Positions 52,854 to 61,034 of a DNA stretch of 64,000 nt are shown piece after piece (the stretch's first letter is position 1; each line of letters starts with the position of its first letter). The notes beneath the pieces were generated by a model. It was not told where the DNA came from, made no database searches, and saw nothing but the letters and a program-made list of their open reading frames with translations. The stretch covers positions 129,758-193,757 of the forward strand of contig CACDRL010000001.1 in the NCBI GenBank assembly GCA_902555435.1. Direction: 5' to 3'. A program made the translations under genes and the position numbers. The DNA is from an uncultured Pelagibacteraceae bacterium. GTDB lineage: Bacteria; Pseudomonadota; Alphaproteobacteria; Pelagibacterales; Pelagibacteraceae.

Positions 52854-53022
52854 ATAAGCTCTTGATTTTATCTCTAAAATTTTGATCTACTGTAAAATAA
52901 TGACCATCTTCATCATGTACACTTGAGCCTGATGAATGAAATTCATCTAAGTGTTTCTTAAATTCATCTATGTCAACTTCAACTGATTGACCTTGATTAT
53001 CATTAATTTTAACTTTCCTCAT
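52840..53022 (-). CDS. 60-residue hypothetical protein inside the second LIV operon
   Basis: A 60-codon gene between livH and livM. The start (53022) overlaps the livH stop by four bases (ATGA) and its end overlaps livM by 14 bases, so its frame is held in place by both neighbours and is very likely translated. The product is hydrophilic and charged, opening MRKVKINDNQGQSVEV and containing EFKKHLDEFHSSGSS and a HYF/DQNF stretch; it has no membrane segment or signal peptide. No family is recognised. A regulator or assembly factor of the transporter, or a coupling device, are possible. Confidence 0.7.
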   Translation of the reverse strand: MRKVKINDNQGQSVEVDIDEFKKHLDEFHSSGSSVHDEDGHYFTVDQNFRDKIKSLYEQE

Positions 53023-53912
53023 TTTAAGTACTCTCTTTTTCTTGAAAGTTTAAATCTTCTATAAACTAATATTAAAACTAATAATAAAAATACTGATCCA
53101 ATTCTAAATTCTGTACCTAAAATATAATCTGCAAATTCTTCAAAAACTCCTAATCCCATTCCTGACATAGCAACCCCTGGTAAATTTCCTAAACCAGCAA
53201 CAATTACAATCATGAAAGATCTAATCGTATAAGGTAAACCCATATAGGGATGGATAGTAAATGTTATTGAAATTAAAGCTCCAGCAACACCGCAAAGGGC
53301 AGCATTAATTCCAAATGTTGCAGCATAAACTTTTTCTGTATCAACACCTAAGATCTTTGCAGCTCTAGCATTTTGAGCTGTTGCTCTAATAGCCCGGCCA
53401 AGCTTAGATTTTTTCATATAGATCACCAAGCAAACTGCAAATAGAATGCTAATAAATGCTGAAAATATTTTTGAATTTGGAAGAACTACATTGTTATCAA
53501 ACAACATGGTTGTTCCATAACCTGAGTTTGCCAAAACAACATCAGCACCAAATGCAAAGTTCATTAACTGCATGAACAAAATACTTATTCCAAAAGTTGC
53601 TAAAATTGAGATAAATAAATCTCTATCTACTACTTTATTAATAACCAGTTTGTAAATCGCTATTCCAACGAAATACATTATGATTGGAGCAACAATAACT
53701 CCCCATGCTGGATGAATACCATATAGATACATAAAGTAAGCAATATATCCTCCTAAAATTACTAAATCTCCTTGAGCAATATTAATAATATTCATAACAC
53801 CCCATTGGAGTGCCATACCATAAGCAATCAATGCAAATAATACTCCCAAAAGAATACCGTCCAAGCAAGCTTGAACAGTTATCATTGGGTATTGAAATAC
53901 AAGAAAATCCAT
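53019..53912 (-). CDS. livH: LIV-type ABC transporter permease LivH (second system)
   Basis: Permease of 297 residues. LivH marks are MQWGVMNIINIAQGDLVILGG, split here as AYGMALQWGVMNIIN and IAQGDLVILGGY, then RATAQNARAAKILGVD and VIVAGLGNLPGVAMSG. Start is ATG at 53912, behind the attenuator hairpin at 53941-53960. It is the first permease gene after the binding protein gene at 53975. Confidence 0.9.
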   Translation of the reverse strand: MDFLVFQYPMITVQACLDGILLGVLFALIAYGMALQWGVMNIINIAQGDLVILGGYIAYFMYLYGIHPAWGVIVAPIIMYFVGIAIYKLVINKVVDRDLFISILATFGISILFMQLMNFAFGADVVLANSGYGTTMLFDNNVVLPNSKIFSAFISILFAVCLVIYMKKSKLGRAIRATAQNARAAKILGVDTEKVYAATFGINAALCGVAGALISITFTIHPYMGLPYTIRSFMIVIVAGLGNLPGVAMSGMGLGVFEEFADYILGTEFRIGSVFLLLVLILVYRRFKLSRKREYLK

Positions 53913-53931
53913 AAAACTTTTTTGGTTTATA

Positions 53932-53960
53932 TAAAAAAAAGCCCCCTATTGCTAGGGGGC
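53932..53960 (-). terminator. hairpin terminator/attenuator between the binding-protein gene and livH
   Basis: Perfect 7-bp GC-rich stem (53941-53947 with 53954-53960), six-base loop, and on the minus strand a run of eight T (complement of 53933-53940). It lies in the 62-base spacer between the livK-type gene and livH. Same arrangement as in the pot, ugp and pro operons. Confidence 0.88.
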
Positions 53961-53974
53961 TTAATTTTTAATTT

Positions 53975-55213
53975 TTATCTTTCAGACCACTTAGGCACTG
54001 GGTGAATTAACTTAGCAGATGCCCATTTTAAAGGAGCAACAACTTTGTTTTCACACTTACCAGCAGCATCACACATTACTTGGAAAAGTACCATTGGCTT
54101 ATCAACGTTCTGACCGCCAGGTGCAAATTTAATATTTCCATAGAATGTTTGCATGTTAGTAGCCGCAAGAGCATCTCTTACTTTCTTTTGATCGAAAGAA
54201 TTTGCTCTTTCAAATGCATCTTTGAATACCAATAATGCAGCTGAAGATTCAGCAGATTGGTATGGAGGATCATATCCAAACTCTTTCTCAAAGTCTGCAG
54301 CATAAGTCATTCCATCTTTAAAGAAATCATCTTTATAAGTTAGAGATTTATGCCACTGAGAAGCGCAAAGTGCATACTGTGAATTTTTGCCATGTTGTTT
54401 TGATAATTTCGCAGCATCACAGTGAGTCATAGCTAACATTGGAACATCAACTTTCATCTCAGCAATTTGTCTGATTGCAGTTAATGCGCCTTTAGTGTGA
54501 CCTGATACAACAAGAACATCTGGTTTCATTTGTTTCACTTTAACCAAAGTTGCAGCCATATCATTTAACTCTTTAGGCAGTTTGTCATCAATGATGATCT
54601 TAGAACCAGTTCTTTCTGCAGCATCTAAGATACCTAATCTAACATCCTGTGAAAAAGCATCTTGTTCAAAAGCTTGAGCAATTCTAACTGGTTTTCCACC
54701 ATTTAATTCAACTGCTGTTTCAATTGCTACATCAAGATATAGATTTGCTGGAGCTAATACCGCAAATAGATATTTGTAACCTTTAGTAAACAAAGATCTA
54801 GAAGCACCATTTGCTTCAACCATTGGAACACCATATTTTTCAGTCACAGGTGCAATTGCTTTTGTCAAACCTGAGCTGTATGGGCCAAGCATAAACTCAA
54901 CACCATCTTGTGAAATTAATCTTTCTGCAAGCTGTGCAGCTCTCTTAGGATTTGATTCATCATCGTAATAGATAATGTCAAACTTATAAGTTTTTCCACC
55001 AACTTTAACACCACCCATGCTGTTAATTCTGTCAACGGCCATGTTATAACCATTTTGAGTATGAACACCATTAGATGAGTATTTACCAGTTAAGGAAATT
55101 GCAGCACCTAAAATAATTTTGTCTCCAACTACCTTTGCAAAAGATGCAACAGAAGTTGAAAATAAAATTACTAATGCAGAAACAAAACTTAGAATTATTT
55201 TATTTAACTTCAT
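53975..55213 (-). CDS. livK: LivK-type periplasmic amino-acid-binding protein (second system)
   Basis: Binding protein of 412 residues. Signal peptide up to the SFA site at about residue 26, then KVVGDKIILGAAISLTGKYS. NGYNMAVDRINSMGG and EFMLGPYSSGLTKA are typical of the LIV/HAAT periplasmic binding fold. It leads the second LIV operon: livK, hairpin, livH, small gene, livM, livG, livF, azlC, azlD. A promoter with an embedded palindrome is upstream (55248-55276). Ligand class is amino acid or amide; not more specific. Confidence 0.9.
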   Translation of the reverse strand: MKLNKIILSFVSALVILFSTSVASFAKVVGDKIILGAAISLTGKYSSNGVHTQNGYNMAVDRINSMGGVKVGGKTYKFDIIYYDDESNPKRAAQLAERLISQDGVEFMLGPYSSGLTKAIAPVTEKYGVPMVEANGASRSLFTKGYKYLFAVLAPANLYLDVAIETAVELNGGKPVRIAQAFEQDAFSQDVRLGILDAAERTGSKIIIDDKLPKELNDMAATLVKVKQMKPDVLVVSGHTKGALTAIRQIAEMKVDVPMLAMTHCDAAKLSKQHGKNSQYALCASQWHKSLTYKDDFFKDGMTYAADFEKEFGYDPPYQSAESSAALLVFKDAFERANSFDQKKVRDALAATNMQTFYGNIKFAPGGQNVDKPMVLFQVMCDAAGKCENKVVAPLKWASAKLIHPVPKWSER

Positions 55214-55247
55214 TTTATTTCCTCTTTAATTAATTAATTTATATTGA

Positions 55248-55276
55248 ATTAAATAAATAAATTGCATGCAATGCAA
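55248..55276 (-). promoter_or_regulatory. livK promoter with embedded palindrome
   Basis: On the minus strand TTGCAT (55276-55271), 17 bases, TTTAAT (55253-55248). A perfect 12-bp palindrome ATTGCATGCAAT (55261-55272) lies in the spacer and touches the -35, a classic position for a repressor operator. The start codon follows about 35 bases further on. Both elements are by eye only. Confidence 0.45.
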
Positions 55277-55300
55277 GTGGCAATAAAGACTTAGTTAGGT

Positions 55301-55915
55301 TTAATATTGTTGTGTAATAACAATAATTCCAGCAATAATTACTAAAACACTCGCTGAAATTGTATTAATCGTTTTAGGATTTGCTGTGATCCATTTGATC
55401 AATTTTTGTGCAAGTATTGCATAACCAATCAAAGATAAAAAATCTAATACAATGTAAGTTGTAATTAAAATTGTGAATTGACCTAAAAGATTAGAGCTAA
55501 AATCAATAAATTGTGGAAATATAAAAGGAAAAAACATCCATGCTTTAGGGCTAGTTCCTGCAACTAAAAACCCATCTTTAAAAAAAGATAAATTACTTTT
55601 TGTGATTTCTTCCTTATCTTTTAAATTTTTTGGGCGAGATTTATAAATATCATAAGCAAGATATAAAATGTAAATAACTCCAATCCATTTGAAAATATTA
55701 AGTATTAATGAATTTTCTGAAAAAAAAGAACCTATTACAAATATTACTAAAGTCGCTTGAATTAAATTTGCAGTAACATCTCCAAGCGCTGACCAAACAC
55801 ATTTTCCAACCCCATAATTCATTGAATAAGAAATTATAACTATTCTTGGAGTGCCCGGGGTAATGAACAAAAAAATGATGATTTGTAAGTAGAGTAAAAA
55901 TTCTAGAGGAAGCAT
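55301..55915 (-). CDS. LysE-family transporter
   Basis: Amino-acid exporter-type membrane protein of 204 residues with five to six hydrophobic segments. The N-terminal FITPGTPRIVIISYSMNYG resembles the PGP motif of LysE/RhtB proteins, and GTSPKAWMFFPFIFPQF is the second family stretch. It could export lysine, threonine, homoserine lactones or similar. Start is ATG at 55915. The upstream region carries the inverted repeat at 55929-55977, which is shared with the divergent gene at 56040. Confidence 0.82.
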   Translation of the reverse strand: MLPLEFLLYLQIIIFLFITPGTPRIVIISYSMNYGVGKCVWSALGDVTANLIQATLVIFVIGSFFSENSLILNIFKWIGVIYILYLAYDIYKSRPKNLKDKEEITKSNLSFFKDGFLVAGTSPKAWMFFPFIFPQFIDFSSNLLGQFTILITTYIVLDFLSLIGYAILAQKLIKWITANPKTINTISASVLVIIAGIIVITQQY

Positions 55916-55928
55916 ATTCGTAAAGAGA

Positions 55929-55977
55929 AGATAGTCCTTAAAAACCGGGAGCTAAAGATGGCTAAGAAGGACTATCT
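55929..55977. promoter_or_regulatory. 11-bp perfect inverted repeat in the divergent lysE/DUF2805 spacer
   Basis: AGATAGTCCTT (55929-55939) and AAGGACTATCT (55967-55977) are exact complements with a 27-base loop that is more GC-rich than its surroundings. The loop contains GGGAG (55947-55951), six bases before ATG 55958, plus two near-copies GCTAAAG/GCTAAGA. It can form a hairpin in either transcript. It could be a cis-regulatory RNA that hides or shows a start site for the gene at 56040, or an operator for both genes. Confidence 0.5.
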
Positions 55978-55999
55978 AGATGATAATATCAGAGGTTAA
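55958..55999 (+). CDS. possible 13-residue leader peptide
   Basis: ATG 55958 with a well-placed GGGAG (55947-55951) opens 13 codons: MAKKDYLDDNIRG, then TAA at 55997-55999. Codons 4 to 7 overlap the 3' arm of the inverted repeat at 55929-55977, so translating this frame would open the hairpin. Such a layout is typical of leader peptides that couple translation to a downstream gene. There is no other support, so it remains a candidate. Confidence 0.3.
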   Translation: MAKKDYLDDNIRG

Positions 56000-56039
56000 A
56001 AAAAATGCATTAAATATTTTTTTCAAATATAAAGGATTT

Positions 56040-56336
56040 ATGAAAAAAAAAGGCTACGCCCCTGTAACTAAAGTTAAAAATCCTGAGCCTAGCATTGATG
56101 ACCCTGACTGGATAATTTGGGCAGCATGGGCTGATCGGATAACTTTTGAAGAAATTGAGAAAAAAACAGGAAGGCGAGAATCTGATGTAATCAAAATTAT
56201 GAGGAAATCTTTAAAACCTTCCTCTTTCAGATTATGGAGAAAAAGAGTAAATCAAAAAAGTATCAAACATAGAAAAAAATTTGAATATTCCAGAAAAGAA
56301 ATAACTAGTAAAATTAAAAAAGGTGACTATCTATAG
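56040..56336 (+). CDS. small DUF2805/TIGR03643-type protein
   Basis: Protein of 98 residues from ATG 56040, chosen because AAAGGA lies at 56031-56036 and the product then begins MKKKGYAPVTKV; an in-frame ATG at 55980 would add 20 poorly conserved residues. The core IIWAAWADRITFEEIEKKTG and MRKSLKPSSFRLWRKRV are features of the DUF2805/TIGR03643 family, whose function is unknown to me. It is basic, with a helix-turn-helix-like pattern, so nucleic-acid binding is possible. The glutaredoxin gene follows after three bases, a likely operon. Confidence 0.7.
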   Translation: MKKKGYAPVTKVKNPEPSIDDPDWIIWAAWADRITFEEIEKKTGRRESDVIKIMRKSLKPSSFRLWRKRVNQKSIKHRKKFEYSRKEITSKIKKGDYL

Positions 56337-56339
56337 CTC

Positions 56340-56597
56340 ATGAAAAAAATTACCATGTATACTGGACCACTTTGTAATTACTGTGAGGCTGCAAAAAGAC
56401 TGTTAGCAAGAAACAATGCTCCATATAACGAAATAGATATTTCAAAAGTTGAGGGTGCAATGGATGAAATGATTAAGAAAGCAAATGGAAAAAGAACAAT
56501 TCCACAAATTTTTTTTGATGAGCAGCATATAGGTGGCTACGACGAAGTGAGAGCTTTAGAAAAACAAAATAAACTTCAAGATTTGTTAAAAAATTAA
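56340..56597 (+). CDS. grxC: glutaredoxin 3-like
   Basis: Small thiol-disulfide oxidoreductase of 85 residues, GrxC size. The redox site is C12-N-Y-C15, followed by the GSH-binding TIPQIFFDEQHIGGYDE (TVPQIF-type motif) and the terminal helix. The usual Tyr is at position 14 and Pro is replaced by Asn in CPYC. It reduces glutathione mixed disulfides and ribonucleotide reductase. It is translated right after the DUF2805-type gene and converges on msrB. Confidence 0.9.
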   Translation: MKKITMYTGPLCNYCEAAKRLLARNNAPYNEIDISKVEGAMDEMIKKANGKRTIPQIFFDEQHIGGYDEVRALEKQNKLQDLLKN

Positions 56598-56605
56598 AAT
56601 TATTC

Positions 56606-56980
56606 TTAAGCTTTTGGCTTAAAAACTAAACAGACACCATTATTACAATATCTTTTTCCTGTTGGTTCTGGACCATCTTCAAATATATGTCCATGATGGC
56701 CACCACATTTTTTACAATGATATTCTGTTCTTCCATAGCCTAAATGATAATCTGTTTTTGTTTCAAATACATCTGGTAAAGATTCATAAAAAGATGGCCA
56801 TCCAGATCCACTTTCATATTTAGTATTTGAATCAAATAATTTTTCACCACAGTTTGCACAATGAAAACTTCCTTCTCTTTTTTCATGATTAAGTTCACTT
56901 GATCCAGCAAGTTCTGTACCTTCCTCAAACAAAATTAATTTTTGTTCGGCGCTTAAGTTAGGATTAATTTTTTTTGTCAT
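56606..56980 (-). CDS. msrB: peptide-methionine (R)-S-oxide reductase
   Basis: Repairs methionine-R-sulfoxide in proteins. The 124-residue protein has both zinc CxxC pairs (CANC and CKKC), the SGSGWPSFYE stretch, GHHGHIFEDGPEPTG and the catalytic cysteine in KRYCNNGVCL. The RYC-x-N-S motif of most MsrB reads RYCNNG here, with another Cys four residues later; a minor variant. Two bases from the HDAC-like gene upstream, so likely co-transcribed. No signal peptide, so cytoplasmic. Confidence 0.92.
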   Translation of the reverse strand: MTKKINPNLSAEQKLILFEEGTELAGSSELNHEKREGSFHCANCGEKLFDSNTKYESGSGWPSFYESLPDVFETKTDYHLGYGRTEYHCKKCGGHHGHIFEDGPEPTGKRYCNNGVCLVFKPKA

Positions 56981-56982
56981 GA

Positions 56983-57876
56983 TTAAATATATTTAGCACA
57001 AGTTTGGTGTAACAATGAGTGTAATTCTACTAATTTTTCAAAATCTTTATTGTATCCTCCACCCAAAACTCCACAAAAAGGTATCCTTTTTGAGTAAAAA
57101 TTTTCTACAATAAGCTCATCTCTTAGTCTAATACCTTGATCAGAAATTTTTAATTTTCCTAATCGATCATTAAAATGAATATCTACTCCCGCAATATAAA
57201 AAACAAAATCAAAATTTTCTTGATTTAACTCTATCAAATAGTGTTTTAAAGTTTTTATATATGTGTCATCTTCCATATTGTCCTCTAGCTCGACATCTAA
57301 ATCACTAATAGATTTTTTTGCAGGATAATTAGTTTTTGAATGCATGCTAAATGTAAAAACATTTCTATTTTCTTTAAAAATGTCTGAATTTCCATTCCCT
57401 TGATGGACATCAAGGTCTACAATTAAAATTCTATTTGCTAAACCTCTGTTTAGCAAATAATGAGCAGCGACTGCCACATCATTAAAAACACAGTAACCAG
57501 CACCACCATCAAAATTAGCGTGGTGGCTGCCTCCAGCTGTATTACAAGAAATTCCATAATTAATTGCAAGTTTAGATGCTAAAACAGTTCCTCCTGTTGC
57601 AACTAATGATCTCTGAACAACACTATCTACTAAAGGAAAACCTATTTTTTTAACACCATCTTTGCCTAAAGTTTTATTTTTTATATCTCTTATATATTTT
57701 TCGGAATGGGCAAAGTTTAATGTTTCAGATGAGCATGGATAAGGTTTGTGAAACTTTTTAACAACATTTTTTTTTATTAAATAATTTGCAAGTTCACCAA
57801 ATTTATTTATTGGAAACTTGTGATCATCTCCAATTTTTGCAAAATAATCTTTATGATTTACAACTGGTAACTCCAT
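56983..57876 (-). CDS. histone-deacetylase-superfamily amidohydrolase (acetylpolyamine/acetoin AcuC type)
   Basis: Zinc hydrolase of 297 residues. The HDAC charge-relay His pair is in GGSHHANFDGGAGYCVFND, metal ligands are in VDLDVHQGNG (Asp, His) and GVDIHFND (Asp), and the late Tyr is in LGGGYNKD. These are all the catalytic residues of the class. Bacterial members deacetylate acetylpolyamines, acyl-amines or acetoin-pathway enzymes. It lies between msrB (2 bases) and a D-2-hydroxyacid dehydrogenase (2 bases); the function in this organism is not deducible. Confidence 0.85.
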   Translation of the reverse strand: MELPVVNHKDYFAKIGDDHKFPINKFGELANYLIKKNVVKKFHKPYPCSSETLNFAHSEKYIRDIKNKTLGKDGVKKIGFPLVDSVVQRSLVATGGTVLASKLAINYGISCNTAGGSHHANFDGGAGYCVFNDVAVAAHYLLNRGLANRILIVDLDVHQGNGNSDIFKENRNVFTFSMHSKTNYPAKKSISDLDVELEDNMEDDTYIKTLKHYLIELNQENFDFVFYIAGVDIHFNDRLGKLKISDQGIRLRDELIVENFYSKRIPFCGVLGGGYNKDFEKLVELHSLLHQTCAKYI

Positions 57877-57878
57877 GG

Positions 57879-58829
57879 TTACTCTAAAACTCTAATTGGC
57901 TTTCCATTAACACAAGCCTCTAATCCTTCGATCATTTGATTATAAAAAATACTATAATTTTCTGCTGTTACATATCCTATGTGTGGAGTTAACAGTGCGT
58001 TTGGTAAAAATCTTAATTTATTATTTTCAGGTAAAGGTTCTTTTTCATATACATCAATACCCGCCCCAGCAATTACATTGGTTGACAATGCTATAATTAA
58101 ATCATCTTCATTAACTATTGGGCCTCTTGAAGTATTAATTAAAAAAGATGTCTTCTTCATTTTATCTAAATCTTTTAATGTTATGCAATCTTTATACCTC
58201 TCTCCACCTTGTACATGAATGGATAAAACATCTGAGTTCTTAATCAAATCATCTTTGCTACAAGGTAATACATCTAGCTCTTTGCATTTGTCTAGACTTA
58301 AATTTTCACTCCAAGCCATAACTTGCATTCCAAAAGCTTTTCCAATTTTTGCAACTTCGCTTCCTACTCTACCCAATCCAATTAATCCTAATATTTTTCC
58401 TTTTAACTCAACACCAATAGTAGTTTGCCAGTATCCTTGATACATGTTATCAAACTCTTCTTTAAAGTTTCTAGCTAAACCAAGAATTAATGCCCAGGTA
58501 AGTTCTGGTGTAGGATTAATATTAATCTCTGTTCCACAAACTATAATTTTTCTTTTTTTTGCAGCATCTAAGTCAATGGATCTATTTCTAAGTCCACTTG
58601 TAATAACAAACTTTAAATCACTCAAGTTATCTATAAGATTTTTTGTGATTGGAGTTCTTTCTCTCATTATCAAAAGAGCTTCAAAATCAGCTAACTGTTC
58701 AATAGCATCTGCTTCGTCTACAAAAGGTTCACTGAAAATCTTAAACTCATACTTCCCAGATAGTTTTTCTAAATCAACAAATTGTTGAGCAACATTTTGG
58801 TAATCATCTAATATAGCAACTTTAAGCAT
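57879..58829 (-). CDS. D-2-hydroxyacid dehydrogenase
   Basis: NAD-dependent enzyme of 316 residues in the SerA/glyoxylate reductase family. The cofactor loop is GLIGLGRVGSEVAK, the catalytic Arg is in NTSRGPIVNE, the Glu in GIDVYEKEPLP and the His in LTPHIGYVT. It interconverts a 2-ketoacid and a D-2-hydroxyacid. It has no ACT domain, so it is not a typical phosphoglycerate dehydrogenase; the substrate is open. It overlaps the EamA gene upstream by eight bases. Confidence 0.87.
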   Translation of the reverse strand: MLKVAILDDYQNVAQQFVDLEKLSGKYEFKIFSEPFVDEADAIEQLADFEALLIMRERTPITKNLIDNLSDLKFVITSGLRNRSIDLDAAKKRKIIVCGTEININPTPELTWALILGLARNFKEEFDNMYQGYWQTTIGVELKGKILGLIGLGRVGSEVAKIGKAFGMQVMAWSENLSLDKCKELDVLPCSKDDLIKNSDVLSIHVQGGERYKDCITLKDLDKMKKTSFLINTSRGPIVNEDDLIIALSTNVIAGAGIDVYEKEPLPENNKLRFLPNALLTPHIGYVTAENYSIFYNQMIEGLEACVNGKPIRVLE

Positions 58830-59724
58830 TTTTAATTTTCTTATTTGATAACAATATTCCTGTTACAATAAAACAGGCGCCTAAAATATGATAAAACATA
58901 AATTTTTCACTAAAAAAAATCATAGCCATTATTGCGCTTAAAATTGGCATTAGGTGTAAAAAAACACCTGATCGATTAGCGCCTATCATTGCAATTCCTT
59001 TTATCCACAAAAGGAACGATGCCAAACCAGGAAATAAAACTACATAGGATAAAATTAAAATAAATGGTAACTCTAAATTAATCCTAAATCCAATTTGATA
59101 TTCTATAAAATAAATTGGTATTAAAAATATTAAGCCAAAAGTTATTACTACTTGAAGCAAAGATAATTGAGTTAATTCATATTTTTTTCCTTTTAACAAT
59201 GTAGAATATAAGGCCCAAGAGAACATTGCGATAACCATTGTTATGTCACCTTTATTAAAATCTAAATTCATTAATATCTCAATGTTTGCTTTTGTAATAA
59301 TCATAATCACACCTGCAAAAGAAAATACTACTCCTATGATTTGAAAAATATTTGTCTTTTCAATTTTTAAAATTGATGAAAACAACATTATCATAACAGG
59401 TATAGTTGAGATCATTAAAACCCCACTAATCACTTGAGTAAAATTTAAAGAATAATAAACAATTGAATTAAATACCGTAATACTGGTAACTCCCAATACA
59501 ATAAAAAGCTTATAGTTTTTAATTATATAATTTTTTTTCTCTAATATTTCAGGAATTGTAAAAGGTGCTAAAATTAACCAAGCAAAAAACCATCGATAAA
59601 AATTTAGTGAAAATGGTGGAACTTCATAAAAACTTGCGAGTTTTCCAACAACAAAATTTCCTGCCCAAAATGTTACAGTTAAAAATAGATATAGATAAGC
59701 TAAAAAATTATTATCTTTAGTCAC
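58822..59724 (-). CDS. DMT-superfamily (EamA) transporter
   Basis: Ten-segment membrane protein of 300 residues with two EamA repeats; the N-terminal TFWAGNFVVGKLASF is typical. It starts with GTG at 59724, directly next to the dadA stop, and overlaps the D-2-hydroxyacid dehydrogenase by eight bases. Together with dadA and the dehydrogenase it forms a small cluster for D-amino or hydroxy acids. Confidence 0.84.
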   Translation of the reverse strand: MTKDNNFLAYLYLFLTVTFWAGNFVVGKLASFYEVPPFSLNFYRWFFAWLILAPFTIPEILEKKNYIIKNYKLFIVLGVTSITVFNSIVYYSLNFTQVISGVLMISTIPVMIMLFSSILKIEKTNIFQIIGVVFSFAGVIMIITKANIEILMNLDFNKGDITMVIAMFSWALYSTLLKGKKYELTQLSLLQVVITFGLIFLIPIYFIEYQIGFRINLELPFILILSYVVLFPGLASFLLWIKGIAMIGANRSGVFLHLMPILSAIMAMIFFSEKFMFYHILGACFIVTGILLSNKKIKNA

Positions 59725-60966
59725 TTAACTAAATCTTAGCGAGCTATATGGTTTTAAGTCTAGGTTTGTATTTTCGTTCGCTATCATTCCTGAAACAATC
59801 TTTCCAGAAATTGGGCCTAAAGTCCATCCTAAATGATGATGTCCAAAACAATAATAAACATTTTTATAATTTTTTGATGGTCCCATAACAGGCAAAAAGT
59901 CTGGTAAAGTCGGTCTAAATCCTAACCATTCATCCTCATGTTCGGGTAAATCTCCAAGCATATATTTTGCATTGTTAATTAAATTTTTAACTCTAGATTT
60001 AGACAAAGGATTATCTAATCCACCAAATTCAACTGTTCCAACTACTCTCAATCCTTGTTCCATAGGTGTAATTCCAAAACCACGATTTGAAAATATTACA
60101 GGTCGACTTAATAAATGATCACAGTTTTTAAAATGAACATGGTATCCTCTTTCTGTATCTAGAGGAATTTGTTCATCTAGATTATCGGTTAATTTTTTAG
60201 AAAAAGCACCACAAGCAATTACCGCTTTATCAAAAAAATAACTTTGTGAATCAGTTTTAAAGATAGGTTTTTCATTATCAAATTTAATATCTTTAATATT
60301 AACTTTGTTAAACTTTCCACCTTTTTGTAAAAATAAATCAAATAATTTTAAAAGAATTCTTTTTGGATTTCGAGCATGTCTTGCATAAGGATAATAAACA
60401 CCTGCATGATAAAAAGGTTTAATATGAGGTTCTAGATCATGAATTTCATCTTTATTTACTAATTGTTGCTTTACACCTAATTCATCTCTAACTCTAATTT
60501 CTAATTCCCTACTTTTTAGATCTTGATCATTCCAGATATAAAGTATTCCTTTGTTTTCTACCAAACCTTCCAAATCTATTTCATCAAATAATTCATCATA
60601 AGCTGGCAAAGCTAAATCTAAAATTTGATGCATATTTTTTGCGGTGTGCATCATCTTACTTTTGGTGGTGTTCATAATGAATTTCATGAACCAGGGAATC
60701 ATTTTTGGAACATAATTCCATTTTAAAGCAAGAGGACCTGTTGAGCTTAATAACATAGATGGTACATCTGCTAAGACATCAGTTCTATTTAAGGAAAGTG
60801 AAGCATAAGGTGAGAAATGTCCTGCATTTCCATAAGATGCAGCTTGACTGCCTGGATTATCTCTATCGAATATCGTTACATTAAATCCTTTTTTTTGAAG
60901 GAACAGTGCATTTGATACACCTTGAATTCCTGCTCCAACTATACCAACCTTAATGTTCTTATTCAT
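59725..60966 (-). CDS. dadA: D-amino-acid dehydrogenase
   Basis: FAD-dependent oxidative deamination of D-amino acids at the inner membrane, feeding the respiratory chain. The 413-residue protein from ATG 60966 starts NIKVGIVGAGIQGVSNALFLQ, split as VGIVGAGIQGVSNAL (GxGxxG) and has the C-terminal GHHHLGWTLGPISGK found in DadA. I chose ATG 60966 over the TTG at 60981, which would add five residues before the usual Met-basic start. The RodA gene lies 68 bases upstream, so it may use its own promoter. Confidence 0.85.
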   Translation of the reverse strand: MNKNIKVGIVGAGIQGVSNALFLQKKGFNVTIFDRDNPGSQAASYGNAGHFSPYASLSLNRTDVLADVPSMLLSSTGPLALKWNYVPKMIPWFMKFIMNTTKSKMMHTAKNMHQILDLALPAYDELFDEIDLEGLVENKGILYIWNDQDLKSRELEIRVRDELGVKQQLVNKDEIHDLEPHIKPFYHAGVYYPYARHARNPKRILLKLFDLFLQKGGKFNKVNIKDIKFDNEKPIFKTDSQSYFFDKAVIACGAFSKKLTDNLDEQIPLDTERGYHVHFKNCDHLLSRPVIFSNRGFGITPMEQGLRVVGTVEFGGLDNPLSKSRVKNLINNAKYMLGDLPEHEDEWLGFRPTLPDFLPVMGPSKNYKNVYYCFGHHHLGWTLGPISGKIVSGMIANENTNLDLKPYSSLRFS

Positions 60967-61034
60967 TAGGATGTTATACAATTAAAAAATAAAATTTTCA
61001 TAGTGACAAATTATGCTTAATTTAACTTAATAAT

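Noticed and set aside
56606..56622. TTAAGC/GCTTAA hairpin at the msrB end as a terminator
   Set aside because: Only six pairs, AT-rich, and no clean T-run on the side needed; too weak to call.
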